Source: Charina bottae
Lineage: Eukaryota > Chordata > Lepidosauria > Squamata > Charinaidae
Assembly (NCBI GenBank): GCA_023362775.1
Contig: JALMGJ010000002.1
Coordinates: forward strand, 72,765,414-72,829,413
Length of the DNA stretch: 64,000 nucleotides
Direction: 5' to 3'
Shown: positions 10,213-21,294 of the stretch, piece by piece
How positions within the stretch are numbered: position 1 is the stretch's first letter
Layout of the letters: the number at the start of each line of letters is the position of its first letter
Translations under genes and position numbers: made by a program
The notes under the pieces: generated by a model
The model's input: only the letters and a program-made list of their open reading frames with translations
Told to the model about the DNA's origin: nothing
Database searches by the model: none

Positions 10213-13200
10213 CAAATAGTTTCCTTGTTGTTCAGTTATTCAGTCACTTCCTATACTTCATGGCCCAATAATGTTCACCAAGAGTGTCTGTCAGTAACTG
10301 AGTTCTTGCAAGTTCATGATCATCAGTGATAGTACCCAGCCACTTTATCTTCTATTGAAATATTTTTCAATTGCTTTTGATTTTTCCAAGCATTGAGAGC
10401 TCCTCCAATGACTCCTGTGAATTACATTTAAGTTTTAGCTTTATTACTAGTGCTTCTAGCAAGCAGCCTGGTTTTACTTCATCTGATTTTACTGAATGAT
10501 TTGTTCTTGCAGTCCAAGATATTTTTAACACTTTTCTCCAGCACCACAATTAAAAGACACAAATTGTTCAGCCTTACTTTCTGATGATCAAGCTTTCACC
10601 ACCATGGGAAAATCATAACCTTGAGAATATGTGCCTTTGTTGCCCGTGTGATATCTCAACACTTTATTATTTTGTTTAGGTCTACTACAGTCTTTCTCTC
10701 AAGTAGCAAGCAACTCTTTATTTCATGGCTACAGTCATTCTCCCTGTCAATGTTTGAGCCTTAGAAGATAAAGTTTGTTACTACTTCAACTTCAAGAGGT
10801 GGCCTGGCACATGTGTTTTTAAGAGCTCTTCACAATTTGTTGTGATCTAAAAGCCCTTTCATTCACAATAAAGCAAAAGGGAATGTCCTTTTGGAATCCC
10901 TTGCCATTTTCATTATGCATTGGATGTCAGCAATGTAATCTCAGATGTTCCTGCCTCTACTGAATCTAGGTTATTCATTTGATAGTTTTCGTTCCATGTA
11001 TTGTTGAAAGTCTGGATTACAAAATCTTGAGCATTATTTTATTACAATGTGAAATAAGTGCAATTGTTTGGTACTTTCAACATTTTTAGCACTGCCTTTT
11101 TAAAAATGTAAAAATAATTTATAAAATAAATAAAATGAAATGAAATAATCTTTTTCATTCCTTGTCTACTGTTGTATTTTTTTAATCCATTCAATCGTGT
11201 TCAATTCTTGGAGACTGTCTGAACAAGTCCCTGCAGTTTTCTTGGCAATATTTTCAGAAGTGGTTTGCCATTGCCTCCTTCCTAGGGTTGAGGGAGAGCC
11301 ACTGGCCCAAGGTCACCCAGCTGGCTTTGTGCCCAAGGCGAGACTAGAACTCATGGTCTCCTGGTTTCTAGCTTGATGCCTTAACCACTACACCAAACTG
11401 GCTCTCGTATTTTTAACCCTGCTTAAAAAGTACAAGAAGCACTTTAACTGTGTCATTTTGTATGAATTTAAATAGTTCTGCTGGTATTTTATCAACTCCT
11501 GCAGCTTTGTCGTTAACAATATTTTCTAGGGCCCACTTAACTTCACATTCCAGAATGTCTGGCTCTAGTCCAGTGATCAAAACTTTGTATGGATCACTGA
11601 TTTGGGAATCTTTTTTGTATAGTTTTTCTGTGCCACCTCTTCATTATATTTTCTTTCTCCAGTAGATCCTTGTGTACTTTGTCTTTTATCAACAACAACA
11701 TATTTTATTACAGCCATTGCCCAATCAGTAAATATAACAAAATCCATGTCAAGATCAGATTTTGAATAAATAAAATTAGCTTGACAAAATATAACAACAA
11801 AAACTGCACTTTTGTCTTAAAACAATATAAAAAAATTAAAATTTATTTTTTTTAAAAAGACATAAAAATATTTTATGGGAACCTTAGTACTAGTGGATCT
11901 ATAAGTTTCTTCCTTATATCGCATAGAGGGTGCAGTGTATCATGGTTTTGAAGGCACCAGAATCACGGGGGAAAATACCACTGGATGTTTTGAGAATCTC
12001 TCTTCTGCTTTGTGTTTTATCAGGCTATCTTTGCATTAAAAGTTTCCCTTGCTCTAATTTTTTTAAAAATAAAACACTTATCCTTCCCATTTGATTGTTA
12101 TCCTCAATTTCCTTGCATTGCTTATTTATATGTAACTCCTAGTCTGGTCGTCTCTGGAATTCAGAGTTTAGTTGGGCAAATTTTGCTCTACCTCTGTTGC
12201 CTTTTGTTTCCCACCCTTATTCAACTATTTTGAATGTACAGGTAAACACCCATTTTGCCTACTTTTGCTTTTTGAATTTGGGGATATTTTTGTTTAATCT
12301 TTAATAATGTCATGAACTTCAATTCAGACTTCTTCAGGCACTCTATCAAATCTAACTCATTACAAATATTCTTTATCTTCACAGCATAATCATATGGAAT
12401 ACTGCTCAGGTTGTAACTTGATAGTCTGACAATTTTATCTTCTTTCATTTAAATTGTAATTGCAGAAAGGAGTTCATGATCTGAGCTGCACTCAACATCA
12501 GGTCACATTTTTGTTGACTGAATAGAAATCCTCTATTTTGGCATGCAAATTATACAGTCAATTTGAGTTCAGTCTTCAGTGATGTCCATACGTAGAATTG
12601 TCTTTTAAGTTGCTGAAAGATGGTATTTATTATAAACATTGGCTTTTCTTGGTAGAACTCTGTGTCCTGCTTTGTTTTGTACACCAAGGCCAAATCTTTG
12701 CATTATTCCAGATGCATTCTAGTCTCTCATAATTAGTATGATGCCTTTTTTTGGTGTTGAATCAACAAAGTATTGCAAGTCACCATAGAACTATTCAACT
12801 TCTGCTTCCTGTGCATCTGTTGGAGTAGACATGCATCACCATAACTTTAATTGGCTTGCTATGGACTTGAATTAAGATAATTTGGGGGGTTGCATGTGAC
12901 CACTGACTTTGATGCCATTTTGATGGTAATGACAGCTACTCCCATTTCTTCTGTCCACAACAGAAGATTCAGTGCTTGCTGATATGAAGTAACCCATTTC
13001 AGTCATTTTCAGTTGGTAGATTCCCAGAATGTCAATGTTCAGTTTTGACATTTCTGCTCTGACATGGTTCTTACATTCCATATACCAATGGAATACAGAT
13101 CTTTACAGTTTTGAACTTTCCTTTTGCCTCTGGACACCTCAGCAGCTGGATGTCTTTTTGGCTTTAATCTAGCCATATCATAAGTACTTGTGTGCTGCTT

Positions 13201-13308
13201 GTATTTGTTTTCTGGTCTTCCCCAGTGGCTCACTGGATACCTTCTGACTTGAGGGGGGTTCATTGTCCAGTATTATGTTGGCATTTTTCTGGTTGTGAAT
13301 TCCCAATT
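10213..13308 (-). mobile_element. old, decayed near-full-length Bov-B/RTE LINE
   Basis: The segment is colinear with the young Bov-B at 26034-29225 but heavily mutated. From right to left it shows the endonuclease start (IGIWNVRTMS at 13039-13263; MSKLNIDILGI at 12872-13081), the inter-domain region (12221-12448, 11450-11600) and the C-terminus (WCWRKVLKISWTAR, LEALVIKLKLK at 10367-10549). The tail is at about 10220 (ttgttgttcag on the plus strand). Stops and indels throughout show it is long dead. A MIR-like SINE at 11167-11405 is inserted in it. Confidence 0.85.
11167..11405 (-). mobile_element. MIR-like tRNA SINE with Bov-B-like tail
   Basis: Read on the minus strand it has the tRNA-like head gagccagtttggtgtagtgg and a CORE-like segment (gctgggtgaccttgggccag). 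It ends with a tail (caccacttctgaaaatattgcc, then ttgaacacgattgaatgg) unlike the AAGGCGGGATA tail of other copies here. The tail resembles the cgacacgactga ending of Bov-B-type elements. It lies within the old Bov-B. Confidence 0.7.
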
Positions 13309-13447
13309 AGTTTCCTTGTGCGTCATGCCGGCCGCATGACCGTGGAAGCGTCTTCGGACAGCACTGGCTTTTCGGCTAACAAACAAATGGCCCCTAGAGT
13401 CGTACACGACTGCACAAATGTGCGGGGGGAACCTTTTCCTTTTACCT
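13309..13447 (+). mobile_element. 5'-truncated Sauria-type SINE
   Basis: Only the 3' half is present: gtcatgccggccgcatgacc, cggctaacaaacaaatgg, cccctagagtcgtacacgac, and the tail gggggaaccttttccttttacct. The tRNA-like head is missing. Confidence 0.9.
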
Positions 13448-13449
13448 AG

Positions 13450-14103
13450 GATGCTCTAAATAGCACTTACTTTGGATTTCAAATAAAGATACAGTATTGC
13501 CCATGGAATGAGCATTGTGACATTCTAATGGAGAATAGACTATGATTAACTTGAAAAAAACCTCTCCCCTTCTGATTGTGGAAACCCACCTCTCAGTTGA
13601 ACCAAAAGCCCTAGCTTTTGCTGTAAAGCAAGCAAAAATTGCAGATGATCCCAGATTCAGTCACAGGGGCTTTCCAGACATCTTTTCTAGTTTATCAACA
13701 AAATATTTCACCTCCTGGGAATTTTCATGATGCAAAAGCCATCCGAGCCCTAATGTAATATACGTTCCTCTTTCTCCAGACAGTAAAAAGGGGGAAAACA
13801 TTTTTACCTTTAAAATCTGCAATCTACTGACATACTGTAGCTAATACATGGAGTGTTTAGCTGCACCTGCCATACACCCCAACTGTCCTTGGATTAACCA
13901 TTTCATTTCCATGGGAAACCAGAGTAATCAGCCTTGAGTATCTTGGTGTTTGTAAATGCATTCATTAGATAGATTTTATTTATCTCACCCCAACCCCCAC
14001 CATACCCCCTTTCAATAACAAGTTGCCATGGTAACTGCCATTCAGAAAGACAAGGCTTTTGAATGTACATTTGCCACCATATTGGCTGCACAATTCAGGC
14101 TTC
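13450..14103. other. AT-rich non-coding stretch
   Basis: No gene or named repeat recognised. It is the target region for the L1 insertion that starts at 14136. Confidence 0.4.
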
Positions 14104-15213
14104 ACAACTACAGTATTTAATATGGGCTTGCTGCTTGCTTCCTTTACTTTAGTTATTTTTAGTTGGAATGAAGAGTTACAAGTGGGCGTGAGAAACCTTG
14201 GAACTGTTTATCATTTCCATTCTTATTTTGACTATAATAGAAAAACTACCATCTGCCTTCTTATCTTTTTGTTCCTGAATTTTTATAAACTGAAATATCC
14301 AACGGAATATAATTGAATTAAGAAGACTATCATTTTTAAAGGATTGTTTGTATTATTACTATTTTTTTGTATTTTTTAGTCTTCCCCTTATTTTTAAATA
14401 ATTATTGCCTCCCTTCTTTTTTTTATTTTCTTCCCCCCTACTTTTTTCTCCTCCCTTTTTTTTTCTCTTACAGGAAAGCTACCTACACCATGGTGTCTGT
14501 GGTATTGAAGAGGAGAGATAAGGATAAAGAAAAAAAGGTTGGAAGAGCATCTACTGAGTCTGCAACATCCGCATCATCAACGGAAACTCCACTATCAGAA
14601 ATGAAAAAAATTCTTGAAGCAATTGCAGCATTAAATAAGAAAGTGGAGGATTCATCAGCAGCATTAAATAAGAAAGTGGAAGATTCATCAGCTAATTTGG
14701 GCCAGCAAAATAAACAGATGGAAGAACAAATTGCATCTTTAGATAAGAAGATAGATAATAAGATGGAAGATATGAAAAAAGAAATTACCCAGGAGATAAA
14801 ACATGAGTTTAAAAGGGAAATACAAACTGTTAAGGAAGTTGTGAACTCTCTGTCAGGAGAACTTAAAGATATGCAAGGTCAGATGCAAAAATTAGAGACT
14901 AAATCAGAATATGCTACCAAAGAAATTGAACACAATTTAGACATTACAGCGTTAGCAGAAATGAGAGAGAAGGAACATATTTTGAGATTGAGAGCAGTTC
15001 CTGAGCAAGCAAATGAAGATGTAAGAGAAAGGATTATCACTGGATTGGCTAAATTTTTAGAGATAAGAGAACAAGATTTAGATTTGGAAATAGATAAAAT
15101 TTTTAGAGTGAACTCACGATATGCTAGAGAAAATGAAGTACCTAGAGACATATTAATATATTTTGTGAGAAAAGTGGTAAAACAACTACAGTATTTAATA
15201 TGGGCTTGCTGCT
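14104..15213 (+). mobile_element. 3'-truncated L1 insertion with perfect 32-bp TSD
   Basis: The 1046-bp insert (14136-15181) begins with a probable L1 5' UTR and ends inside ORF1 with only aaaa before the right duplication. A perfect 32-bp direct repeat flanks it (14104-14135 and 15182-15213). Ordinary L1 copies keep the 3' end and lose the 5' end; here the reverse is true. It could come from a prematurely polyadenylated or internally primed L1 RNA, or from another duplication mechanism. ORF2 is wholly absent. Confidence 0.75.
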
Positions 15214-15236
15214 ATGGCAACTACACAGGCTGTTAA
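14490..15236 (+). pseudogene. L1 ORF1p, open but truncated in the C-terminal half
   Basis: I start at the ATG at 14490, which sits in the strong context acaccATGg; the upstream 41 codons of the same frame are low-complexity pyrimidine-tract sequence. The protein begins with a basic segment (VLKRRDKDKEKK) and a Ser/Thr-rich linker. A long coiled coil follows, in which ALNKKVEDSSA is tandemly duplicated, and then an RRM-like region (ILRLRAVPEQ, ITGLAKFLEI, DKIFRVNSRYA). L1 sequence ends at 15181 and the last 17 residues come from the target duplication and flank. ORF1p is the RNA-binding trimeric chaperone of L1. The frame is intact as far as it goes, so the copy is young. Confidence 0.8.
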
Positions 15237-15476
15237 ATGCAGCCGTTTATATTTTTTACATTCAGACTCTCCCCACCCAGAAGCCTTTTGGGAGTGGTTC
15301 TTTTTCAAACCATTAGACAAATTTACTGATGGTTGCCATTTATAACATAAGCAACAATAAATCTTAAGTAAAAGAAATAATTTAAAACTTTTCATCATCA
15401 TCATGATCATCACAGCAACAACAACAACACACCTTAAAGGACACAGGGAATAGTCAGGCTATGGATGCTGTCCTAC
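15214..15476. other. short unique spacer
   Basis: Sequence between two LINE insertions, with short catcat and caacaa runs near 15395-15430; no gene seen. Confidence 0.5.
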
Positions 15477-16139
15477 TGTGACAGTAGTACTACCAACCCT
15501 TTTGTACGCCTGTGAAACATGGACCCTCTACAAACGCCACCTCCAACTTCTTGAAAGATTCCATCAACGCTGCCTCCGAAAAATTCTGCAAATTACTTGG
15601 GAAGATAGGCGGACTAATGTTAGCGTATTAGAAGAAGCGAAAACCATCAGCATTGAAACAATGATCATCCAACATCAACTTCGCTGGACCGGCCATGTTG
15701 TTCGAATGCCTGACCATCGTCTTCCAAAGCAGCTACTTTACTCCCAACTTAAGAATGGAAAACGGAATATTGGTGGACAGCAAAAGAGATTCAAAGATAC
15801 TCTCAAAGCTAATTTAAAAAAATGTAATATCAGCATTGAGAACTGGGAAGCCCTAACTCATGAGCGTTTCAATTGGAGGTCAGCCTTTATTAATGGCGCT
15901 ATGGACTTTGAAGAAGCACGAGTACAGGGCGAAAGGGAGAAACGAGCTAAAAGGAAGGCATGTAAAGCAAACCCTCATCATGACCTTCTTCCACCCGGAA
16001 ACCTATGCCCTCATTGTGGGAGGTTGTGCAGATCCAGAATTGGCCTTTACAGCCACTTACGGATCCACTGTTAAGATTTTACCCTTGGAAGACAATCTTA
16101 CTCGGCTACGAGTGATCGCCAAGAAGAATTGTGACAGTA
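15477..16139 (+). mobile_element. 5'-truncated LINE, second copy of the C2H2-finger family
   Basis: The insert 15487-16129 is flanked by a 10-bp direct repeat, tgtgacagta, at 15477-15486 and 16130-16139. It matches the 3' part of the element at 2667-3896 closely, including the ending cgagtgatcgccaa. Truncation lies just before the LPTLLYACETWTLY codons. Confidence 0.9.
15490..16074 (+). pseudogene. LINE ORF C-terminus with C2H2 finger
   Basis: The frame is open from the truncation point to the natural stop. It carries LPTLLYACETWTLY, LRKILQITWEDRRTNVSVL, RWTGHVVRMPDHRLP, WRSAFINGAMDFEEARVQ and the terminal finger CPHCGRLC followed by SHLRIHC. It differs from the minus-strand copy at 2729-3895 at only scattered residues. 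RT catalytic residues are missing. Confidence 0.85.
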
Positions 16140-16863
16140 AAACAACAGTTCTCAACTTACAGCCAAGGGCTGACTACTGTCAGTGCTAGTCTACCCAAGC
16201 TGTGATGCAACCACATAAAAAGCCCTCTCCTTGCCATGGGAAACTGAAGAACCCCTCCTATTGCAGATCTTACTTTTTAAACTGGAAGTGGTGCTTCCTC
16301 AAGTACTGGGGTCCTAAGCCCGTATGGTTCTTGCACCTCAATACTAATCCTTAAGGTCAGACTGATAAACATATAACCCCTGCAGTTCTTTTAGAGCCAA
16401 TGTTACAAGATATGCACATGTGAACCAAATAACAACCTTTCATGGGGCTTACCTGTAAGGCAAGCAAGATTACAGTATTTTGCTCACAACAGGCTGAGCT
16501 TAGATGACTCTGTGCTAAGTCCTTAAACACAAAGAACCAAAGGCAATGAGTAAATCCTCTGGGCAGACAGGCAGCATAGCAAAATGTGTGTGTATGGGGG
16601 GAGCAGAAGTAGATAGGAGGCTGCATGGCCTAAATGCTAGGAGACCTGACATAATGGCTCCAGAATGGTGCCACATGCAAAGCCTCAGTGGCAGCACCAA
16701 TTACTTAAAGTCAGGAGCAAGGCAGCAAAATTAAAGGGGGCATCTCAGACAGTGACATCCTTTTTACAAAGATGGCTCCCCTAATTACATCTCTGCGGAG
16801 CATCAGCAGCACCTCACATTCCTGCAGCCCTTGGCAGTCTCCCAGGAGGCATTTGTGCTCTGT

Positions 16864-16864
<1 letters not shown>
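16140..16864. other. non-coding stretch
   Basis: No gene or repeat family recognised; the ORFs on both strands at 16357-16734 lack motifs. Confidence 0.4.
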
Positions 16865-16937
<73 letters not shown>

Positions 16938-16965
16938 GAGGGGAGGGAGAGAGAGAGAGAGAGAT
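16865..16965. repeat. (GA)n purine tract with GGGGA interruptions
   Basis: About 33 GA units, then gggaggggaggggaggga, then more GA. The tract is wholly purine on the plus strand for about 100 bp, so it could adopt triplex (H-DNA) structure; that is inference. Confidence 0.95.
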
Positions 16966-17964
16966 ATCTTCATTCTGTGCACGAAAGGTTAGGGCACACC
17001 TCCAGCATAGGGCACCTGGCAAGATCAGGAGACAGTCATTTTTTCACCTCATTATTCTTTTCAAACAATTGCCAACCCATCTCATCTGACCTCCTGCTTG
17101 TGGCAGGTTATAATTTAAATCATGCCACAAAACTGAAGGAAACAAAACATAACAAAACTGTTTTAAAAAGATCTATGTTCACTGCCCACCAACCCACACT
17201 GGACACTTCTGTAACATGGTTATCTTATGGAGAATTTTTTTTCCCATTTGTGATACATGATATCCCCATTGATTGGGATATTGTAGTGACATAAGGGCAA
17301 GAGATAGGCACAACCCATAGCGGTAACAAAATGCAGCCTGTTGCATGTGCTCCAGCAATGATATTTCCATTTGACTCCAATAATCTGACAACCTTGTGAT
17401 GGCTTGGAACTATACTTAACTGTGGCATGTGTGTTTGTGTGTGTGTGTGTGTGTTTCTTTATCCCTCTTTGCATAACACAACTGACTAAGTCAGACACTG
17501 TCAAAGTGTAAAGACTTTGCAGTGCATGGTTGCCAATGATTCAGTCTACCAGAAAGGAGACTGGGAGACTGGCTCTTGGTTGTTGTCCCATCCAGATTAG
17601 AAGAAGCGGATGAAGACTTACAGAAATGCACACAATCCATGTCAGTGCAACTACTGGCAGAGTTGGAGGAGTTACTCTTCCTATCCCTTTCTACCTCTCA
17701 TCTTTGATCCCATAAGGCTGTGGAGTAAAACAAGCACAGAGATCAAATAACCATGTTATTTGTCACTAGACTGCATACACCTCTTGGTTGGTGGGATGTG
17801 GGCCACAGTATGTTGGCTTTCAAGATAATATTTAGATATTGTAGCTTGAATAGAATTAAGTGTGCATACTTGGCATAAAATTGAGATATTGTTGGGTTTG
17901 GGGCATCCTGGCTGAAATGTACCAACATTGACAGATACTATCCTTGCTGTTAATAAGGAATGCT
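16966..17964. other. non-coding stretch with a (TG)n run
   Basis: Contains a short TG microsatellite at 17428-17454. The rest shows no gene or named repeat. Confidence 0.45.
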
Positions 17965-18629
17965 GCACATGGTATGGTACAACTACGGTTGATAATCTAA
18001 TCTTTGATTTTTATATCTTACTAAAAAAGAGTTCTGTGAAAGCCTTAATTGACCAGAACCATGATGGGTGGCAGAGATTAACAACTATGGACCCATCTGC
18101 TGATAACAAGGCATACTGAAGATTGTGACTTGGAATGTACGAGGAATCAATGGTAAACAGCAAATAAAAGAAAAATAGATTATGTTAGGTCTCTGTGAAA
18201 CTAAGACACAGGGAAAGATGTAGTTCTGAATGAAGGTAGTCTATCTTGTGGAGAGGAGCTGATGATTACTGTAAATGCATAGAAATGAAGTATAATTATG
18301 AATGAAAAGGCAAAAAAATATGCCAGAAAGTATTAATTAGTCTCATTTAGGTTGCTGAGTGGGTGCATGAAAGTAAGAATTCATAGGCTCATGATAGTTG
18401 CATGTGAATGGTGATAATGAAAGAACCAGAGATAAGTTTTAGGGGAAATTATACAATGTTATGTACAAATTAAATTGGAAGGAGGGACGAATATTCTGCT
18501 ATATGACATGAATGTATGGGTGAGAATCAGACAAGGGAATACAGAACTAATTGAGAGAGCCCACAATTCATGAAAATAGTGACTGGTGAATATCCATTTG
18601 GAAAAGGGTCTAAATATATGCAGTATATA

Positions 18630-18935
18630 TTACTCCCGGGGGTAAGACAAGCCCCCACTCTCCCGGCCTTTTGGAAGGGAGTAAAAACATGGCTATGCCA
18701 CCTGGCCTGGGATGGGAGGGGGGACAGCTATTCATGGGGATGGCTGGCCCCGTGAGGGTTCCAAGGTTAAGATCTTCCCATCTTGAATTTTATATTCTAC
18801 ATTTTATATTTTATATTTTGTATTGTAGTTGTATTTTTATGTATTTATATTGAATTGTTTTAGTGACTTGTCATTTTTATTGTTTGTAAGCCACCCAGAG
18901 TCGTCATACGAGAGATAGGTGGCAGAGAAATTTGA

Positions 18936-18970
<35 letters not shown>

Positions 18971-18972
18971 AT
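18630..18972 (+). mobile_element. L2-like LINE 3' end
   Basis: The plus strand reads LPPGVRQAPTLPAFWKGVKTW and WGWLAP, the ORF2 C-terminus of the L2-like family. The 3' UTR with taagccacccagagtcgt follows, and the copy ends at an AAAT microsatellite (18936-18973). Confidence 0.85.
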
Positions 18973-18974
18973 AG

Positions 18975-19021
18975 GCATAAATCTCTACCACCCAGAGTCA
19001 CAGGGAGTCAGGCTGCATAAC

Positions 19022-19069
<48 letters not shown>

Positions 19070-19070
19070 C
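18975..19070 (+). repeat. LINE 3'-end fragment plus (AAT)n
   Basis: Short accacccagagtcac... segment followed by about 15 AAT units (19022-19068). The pair resembles another L2-like 3' terminus. Confidence 0.7.
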
Positions 19071-19400
19071 AAATGTACCCATGGCAAAGGAATGAATATA
19101 AACCTAAAGGCAGAATGCATTTGATTCTTTATGATGAAAGATTGAATGAACTAGTGAAGAATACAAGGGTGATGAGAGGGGTTCTAAACGTGGGAGAAAA
19201 AAAAACGTTTTTTCCCCTAAGTAGATATTAAGTAAAAATGAATACGGAAGAAAAGAAGCAAAAGAAACATGAGTGAAAATAGAACTGCAGGAAAAATAAG
19301 TACAAGTCTTGTATGAAAAAGTATTTGAAGACAGACTAATTTTCCACAGAATTAATGGAAAGCTGTTGCAAAGAAAGAGAATGTGGTAGTTTCCTGCAAC

Positions 19401-20149
19401 AGAGTTTGAAAGTAACCTTCACTGTTAGCTAAAGACCAATTTACTACCTGCATAATATCTTTCAATACAGTATTGTTTATGGTTGCCACTTTTCTTTTAG
19501 GTCAGCCTGCTCTTTTCACCTGACATAGCCCATGTCCCTCTCATCTCTAAGTCAGGAAGCCATCCATAGGTATAGCCCTTCCTACAGTTCTTACAAGCAA
19601 ATCAGTCCTCCCTGAAAAGTCATGTGCCAGCTTTCTGCCCACTGCTGGGTAAAACAGGCATTCTAAAATTAACTAAAACGATAATTTTCTAGAAAGCTAG
19701 GTACCAATAAATAACAACATCTATTATGGCCACAGGTTGGCCACAGTCCAGTTTTCCCACCATCCCTTTACCTCTTCTTAAATAAACAGTCATTACAATC
19801 TCTCTATGATTTTCTGTATTCCCTTGGAATGAGCAGAGTGTATAAATAAATAAATCATACCTTCCGTTCAGTCAGTGGGTGAAAAAAAATTGAAATGCCT
19901 AATCCAGTGTGTATATTTTTAAGCAAACATCTTATTTGCATATACACACATGGGTTAAGCAAGTCCATCTCCATGTAAGCACTTGGCTATCTGCTGGCAC
20001 AAATCATGTATTTCAGGTCTGTTCTCTTTAGAGGGCAAGCTAATATACGTAAACAAGCCCCAAGATTTCATTTCCAGTGTTTTTCTGAGGCCATCAAAAG
20101 AAAGTGGCTGTAGTTTGGAAATGAAAAACAAAAGAATGCCAATGCCATA
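19401..20149. other. AT-rich non-coding stretch
   Basis: No gene or repeat family recognised. Confidence 0.4.
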
Positions 20150-20581
20150 ATCAGTAATATGTGTTAATCCTTTATTTTTTTTATTTTCAAGATATAATTA
20201 AGATACAAAAAAGAGTATAGAGTAGACAGAAAAAAGAACTGAAGAAAAAAGAACAAACTATAAAAAGTGTCAATAGAAAGAAAAGAAACGGAAAGCGACT
20301 TCCGACTGTCTCTGATACAGATAAAAGTAAATTTACAAATCTAATCTCTTACAATTAATTAATCCATCATAACATTATTTCTATTACAACAAACCATTTA
20401 ATCTCTAAAACCCAAAATCAAAACCTCATTTTTTTCTATTACAAGCAAGTACTCTAAAAGTGGTTGCCAAGTTAATATAAATGCGGAAATAGAATACTCT
20501 CTTATTAAAGCTGCTAATTTAGCCATCTGAGCCCCAAGAATGCCATTCTGTCCAAATCATTTTCTCTTCCTCTCTCTAATG

Positions 20582-21069
20582 CAGAGCTTTCCAAACTGTG
20601 TCGGGAGACATTAGTGCAGAGCTTTCCAAACTCTGTGTCGCGACACAAAAGTGTGTCGCCACACACAGCGTGGTGTGTCGCCACACCACCTGGAAGTGGC
20701 GGCGCGTGCGTGCACGGCGGCCGCCATGCACGCGCGCGCCGCCGCACCCCCCCGCGCCATCGCCATTTGCGGCGCCGCACGCCCCCCGTTGCCGTGCACG
20801 CGCGCCGCCGCACGCCCCCCCGTGCCATCGCTGTGCGCGCGCGTGCCGCCGCTGCCGCTGGCGTGTCGCCAGCAGCAGCACTTTGGAAAGCCCTGCATTA
20901 GTGTGTCGGCTGCAGTGTCTGGGTGTGTTGCGACTGCTGCTGCCTCCGAGCCCTGCCAGGATTCCACGCAGGTCCTAGTGCCTGCCTTGTGCCCTGCTGT
21001 AAGAGTGTGTCACAAAATGATGCATGTCTAAAAAGTGTGTCACCAACGTGAAAAGTTTGGAAAGCTCTA
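20582..21069. mobile_element. hAT-type MITE (outer), itself split by a MITE
   Basis: Ends are cagagctttccaaact and agtttggaaagctcta, near-perfect terminal inverted repeats. The 8-bp duplication ctctaatg flanks it (20574-20581, 21070-21077). An 8-bp TSD and CAG start are typical of hAT elements. Its own sequence is 20582-20616 plus 20904-21069; a second element occupies the rest. No transposase. Confidence 0.88.
20617..20895. mobile_element. GC-rich hAT-type MITE (inner)
   Basis: Starts cagagctttccaaactctgtgtcgcgacac and ends gcactttggaaagccctg; flanked by the 8-bp duplication cattagtg (20609-20616, 20896-20903). The core is extremely CpG- and GCC-rich. The same family recurs inverted at 46430-46697. 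The alanine/arginine-rich ORFs on both strands are composition artefacts. Confidence 0.9.
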
Positions 21070-21294
21070 CTCTAATGCATCAACTCTATTGTCAACCTTT
21101 TTAATTCCTCCCTCAAATTTAGTTTCCATTTTTTCCAGTTTCTGATCAAATCTTTTCTCAAATTCAGCAAATCTTTTATCCTCTTGTTCTTTCATATCTT
21201 GAAAAGACTGAGCAATAGATTGTGTGGTTTTTAATGTGAACTCTTCAAATAGCATTTTCATATAGTCCAATTCAGCAGGTTCCCCCAGACCCAC
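21067..21294 (-). pseudogene. L1 ORF1-like coiled-coil fragment
   Basis: The frame reads as a charged heptad-rich helix (KEQEDKRFAEFEKRFDQKL, METKFEGGIKKVDNRV) as in L1 ORF1p. It is cut on the left by the MITE target duplication. Upstream, the first codons of the ORF lie in a different frame, so the copy is broken. Confidence 0.7.

Larger units (their letters stand above)
17965..19400 (+). mobile_element. old LINE endonuclease region, interrupted by an L2-like copy
   Basis: Near 18120-18210 the plus strand reads KIVTWNVRGINGKQQ then LCETKTQGK, the start of an apurinic-type endonuclease of a LINE. Near 18490-18550 is a decayed LLYDMNVWV block, comparable with the GDxNA motif region. The L2-like 3' end at 18630-18972 and a second 3'-end fragment at 18975-19070 interrupt it; similar decayed sequence seems to resume after 19070. 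Many stops are present. A related endonuclease-start fragment is at 49370-49620. Confidence 0.55.

Noticed and set aside
16711..17089. ORFs with Arg-Glu or Ser-Leu repeats
   Set aside because: They translate the GA microsatellite and are not genes.
20598..20978. Ala/Arg/Pro-rich ORFs on both strands in the GC-rich MITE
   Set aside because: All six frames stay open because of GCC/CGC-rich composition; the interval has MITE ends and 8-bp duplications. The same applies at 46336-46795.
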